The notes below the pieces were generated by a model. It made no database searches and was not told where the DNA came from. It saw nothing but the letters and a program-made list of their open reading frames with translations. From NCBI GenBank assembly GCA_900465665.1, contig UBJO01000033.1, positions 1 to 64,000 of the forward strand: 64,000 nucleotides of DNA, in the 5' to 3' direction. This DNA comes from Hyphomicrobiales bacterium. GTDB lineage: Bacteria; Pseudomonadota; Alphaproteobacteria; Rhizobiales; Rhizobiaceae. The position numbers were made by a program, and so were the translations under genes. Of this stretch, positions 62,281 through 64,000 are shown one piece after another. How positions within the stretch are numbered: the first letter of the stretch is position 1; each line of letters starts with the position of its first letter.

Positions 62281-63108
62281 TCAGCCATCCGTCGAGATGG
62301 TCAGGGCTTTCCAATCCTCGATCTCCTGCTGCAACTCGCGAACGCGTTCCGATACGAGCTTCAAGGCATCGCTGCCAAGCAGGAGTTGCGGCGGCGGTGC
62401 GTCGGCCTCGATCAAAGTGAGGACGGCTGCGGCGAGCTTTTCGGGGTCGCCCAGTTGCTTGCCGCTTTTTTCCTGTCGCGCGCTGCGGATGGGGTCGAAG
62501 ATGGCGTCGTAGTCGGCGATGGATCTTTCCGTCCTCACCATGGAGCGTCCGGCCCAATCGGTTCTAAAGGAGCCGGGGCAAAGGGCTGTGACATGCACGC
62601 CGAAGGGCGCCATCTCGGCGCGCATCACCGCCGATATGCCCTGCAGCGCGAACTTGCTGCCGCAGTAGTAGGCAATGCCGGGCATGGTAATCATGCCGCC
62701 CATCGAGGTGACATTGACGATGAAGCCCTGCCGGCGCTCGCGAAAGCGCGGAAGGAAGGCCTTGGCGACCGCAACGGCGCCGAAGACGTTGACGTCGAAC
62801 TGGCGGCGCATCTCTTCGATCGGTGATTCCTCAAGCACGCCCTCGTGGCCGTAGCCGGCGTTGTTGATGAGGACGTCGACCGGGCCGTGATCGTCTTCGA
62901 CCTTTTCCACGACATCGGGGATACGTTCGAAATCGGTGACGTCGCAAAGCGTGGTGATGACGCCGGGCAGTGCTTCGGCAAGGGTTTGGCGCGAGGCCTC
63001 GGAGCGGACGGTGCCGATGACCTTGTGGCCCATTTCCACGGCACGGGAAGCGATGGCGAGGCCGAAGCCGGAATTGGCGCCGGTGATGAATATGGTCTTG
63101 CGTGACAT
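62281..63108 (-). CDS. Short-chain dehydrogenase/reductase
   Basis: Classical SDR of about 275 residues: IFITGANSGFGLAIASRAVEMG, NNAGYGHEG, and VTSMGGMITMPGIAYYCGSKFAL (catalytic Ser, Tyr and Lys). I chose the ATG at 63108 (AAGGAGA 11 bases before it); an in-frame start at 63198 would overlap the divergent AraC gene. It is divergent from that regulator, which probably controls it. Confidence 0.92.
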   Translation of the reverse strand: MSRKTIFITGANSGFGLAIASRAVEMGHKVIGTVRSEASRQTLAEALPGVITTLCDVTDFERIPDVVEKVEDDHGPVDVLINNAGYGHEGVLEESPIEEMRRQFDVNVFGAVAVAKAFLPRFRERRQGFIVNVTSMGGMITMPGIAYYCGSKFALQGISAVMRAEMAPFGVHVTALCPGSFRTDWAGRSMVRTERSIADYDAIFDPIRSARQEKSGKQLGDPEKLAAAVLTLIEADAPPPQLLLGSDALKLVSERVRELQQEIEDWKALTISTDG

Positions 63109-63189
63109 GATCAGCAGGTCTCCTTGATATTGAGCGGATTGATAAATACTCTTGGAGACAGGCTGTTTCGATTGCGGATTGTCTGAGTA

Positions 63190-64000
63190 TGTTGCCAAAT
63201 CCTATCAAGGTGGACCATGTCGGCTCGGCGCGCCGTAGGCTGGTGGAGCTTGCCGGGGCGCTTGCTCCCGCGCAGGGGTATAACCTGACTGATTTGTCTT
63301 CGGTGCGTCTGCTGCGGACGGAGGCGGTGCTTCACGACATCCCGGTTCTCTACAAGCCGGGTGCCGTTTTCGTGCTGCAGGGAAGCAAGCAGGGCATGCT
63401 CGAGGGGGAGGTCTATCTCTACGACGAGGATCACTATCTGGCGGTGTCGGTTCCCGTGCCCTTCCGGATGCGATCGATCGCCAGCCCCGAGCGGCCGCTG
63501 CTTGCCGTCTATGTCGATTTCGACATGCAGATGGCGACCGAGATCGCCATGCAGCTGGAGGCCCATGGCGAATTGGCGGATGAGAGGCCGCGCGGTCTGG
63601 TGTCCAGCAGGATGTCAGCCGACATCGAGGACGTGTTGCTGCGTCTTTTGACTGCGCTTCAGACACCTGCAGAAGTGGCGGTTCTCGGCGAGGGGCTTCT
63701 GCGGGAGTTGCATTACCGGGTGATGATGGGGCCGCAGGGCGGAGCGATGATTGCCGCGCTTAAACGGCAGGGGGCGTCCGGCAAAGTGGTGCAGAGCCTG
63801 GGCTGGCTGCGGGAGAACTACGGCGCGGAGATCTCGATAAGCGATCTGGCCAGGCAGGTCGGGATGAGCATTCCCTCCTACCACCTACGCTTCAAGGAAC
63901 TGACCGGCAGCAGCCCGATGCAATATGTCAAGGCGATGCGGCTTCACGAGGCGCGGCTGATGATCGCCCGCCACAGCAGCACGATCGCGGAGATCGCGGT
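63190..64000 (+). CDS. AraC-family transcriptional regulator (truncated by window end)
   Basis: An open frame from the ATG at 63190 runs off the right edge, so only the first 270 residues are seen. The N-terminal AraC_N/cupin-like domain includes VLYKPGAVFVLQGSKQGML and VPVPFRMRSIASPERPLLAV; the DNA-binding domain begins with SISDLARQVGMSIPSYHLRFKELTG and continues MQYVKAMRLHEARLMI. It resembles the YqhC group, which activates reductase genes in response to aldehydes. It is divergent from the SDR gene. Confidence 0.88.

Noticed and set aside
1..64000. CRISPR arrays, tRNA or rRNA genes, insertion sequences, phage or integrase genes
   Set aside because: No regularly spaced repeats, no cloverleaf-forming sequence with CCA-type ends, and no transposase-like or integrase-like frame was found on either strand.

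Overview
The window looks like chromosomal DNA of an alphaproteobacterium of the family Rhizobiaceae (Rhizobium/Agrobacterium/Sinorhizobium relatives). The reasons are the high GC content, a fused trpE(G) gene preceded by a 14-residue trpL leader ending in IWWWAR, a choXWV choline transporter, a NolR-like ArsR regulator, a ligand-induced heme receptor gene, extensin-like and OpgC-family envelope genes, and palindromic intergenic elements of a kind common in rhizobia. I see no rRNA, tRNA, CRISPR array, insertion sequence, phage gene or integrase. This is ordinary core and accessory chromosome, dense with single genes and small operons. The last gene (an AraC-type regulator) runs off the right edge.

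Layout. 0-6 kb: a secreted polysaccharide deacetylase, an NnrU membrane protein, the yfgM-like/der pair and an MFS transporter. 6-16 kb: a GT4 glycosyltransferase, an unrecognised lipoprotein plus small-protein pair, 2-keto-3-deoxygluconate kinase and alpha-glucosidase (sugar use), two solitary antitoxin-like genes, adenine deaminase, and an OhrR-like regulator divergent from a Tat-exported alpha/beta hydrolase with clear TATCGCGATA operators. 15-22.4 kb: a Leu/Ile/Val-type binding protein, an esterase, a NolR-like regulator, a HugZ-like protein and choVWX. 22.6-32.5 kb: thymidine kinase, two genes of unknown role, a LuxR-type solo, a YqhA-like protein, formate-tetrahydrofolate ligase, a deacetylase/small protein/CobW-GTPase operon and an extensin-family protein.

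32.5-39.4 kb: a TonB-dependent heme receptor, then the trpL attenuator and trpE(G), then a LysR/SDR divergent pair. 39.4-50 kb: a MarR-GNAT operon, a PD-(D/E)XK-type protein, OpgC-family membrane protein, GlxA-type regulator divergent from a cysteine hydrolase, a CDF metal exporter with queF, a GT25 glycosyltransferase and a secreted SGNH esterase. 50-57 kb: a DUF2076 protein, a noncanonical ClpP, a BenE transporter, leuA behind a leucine-rich leader peptide, and an ECF sigma/anti-sigma pair. 57-64 kb: a TPR protein, metallophosphoesterase, Nudix hydrolase, glutathionyl-hydroquinone reductase, and two redox enzymes each divergent from a regulator (LysR/aldo-keto reductase, SDR/AraC).

The best regulatory signals are the two amino-acid biosynthesis leaders. 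Both trpL (35102-35146) and a putative leuL (53235-53360) begin almost exactly where transcription should start from the promoter-like sequences just upstream, so both may be leaderless. Other good signals are the OhrR-like operators at 14.35-14.43 kb, operator-like inverted repeats at 38.4 and 40.6 kb, and an intercistronic hairpin between choX and choW. I did not find a clearly novel defence or mobile system. The least explained modules are the lipoprotein/small-protein pair (7.4-8.6 kb) and the MCGLCG small protein coupled to a CobW-type GTPase (30.1-31.4 kb).
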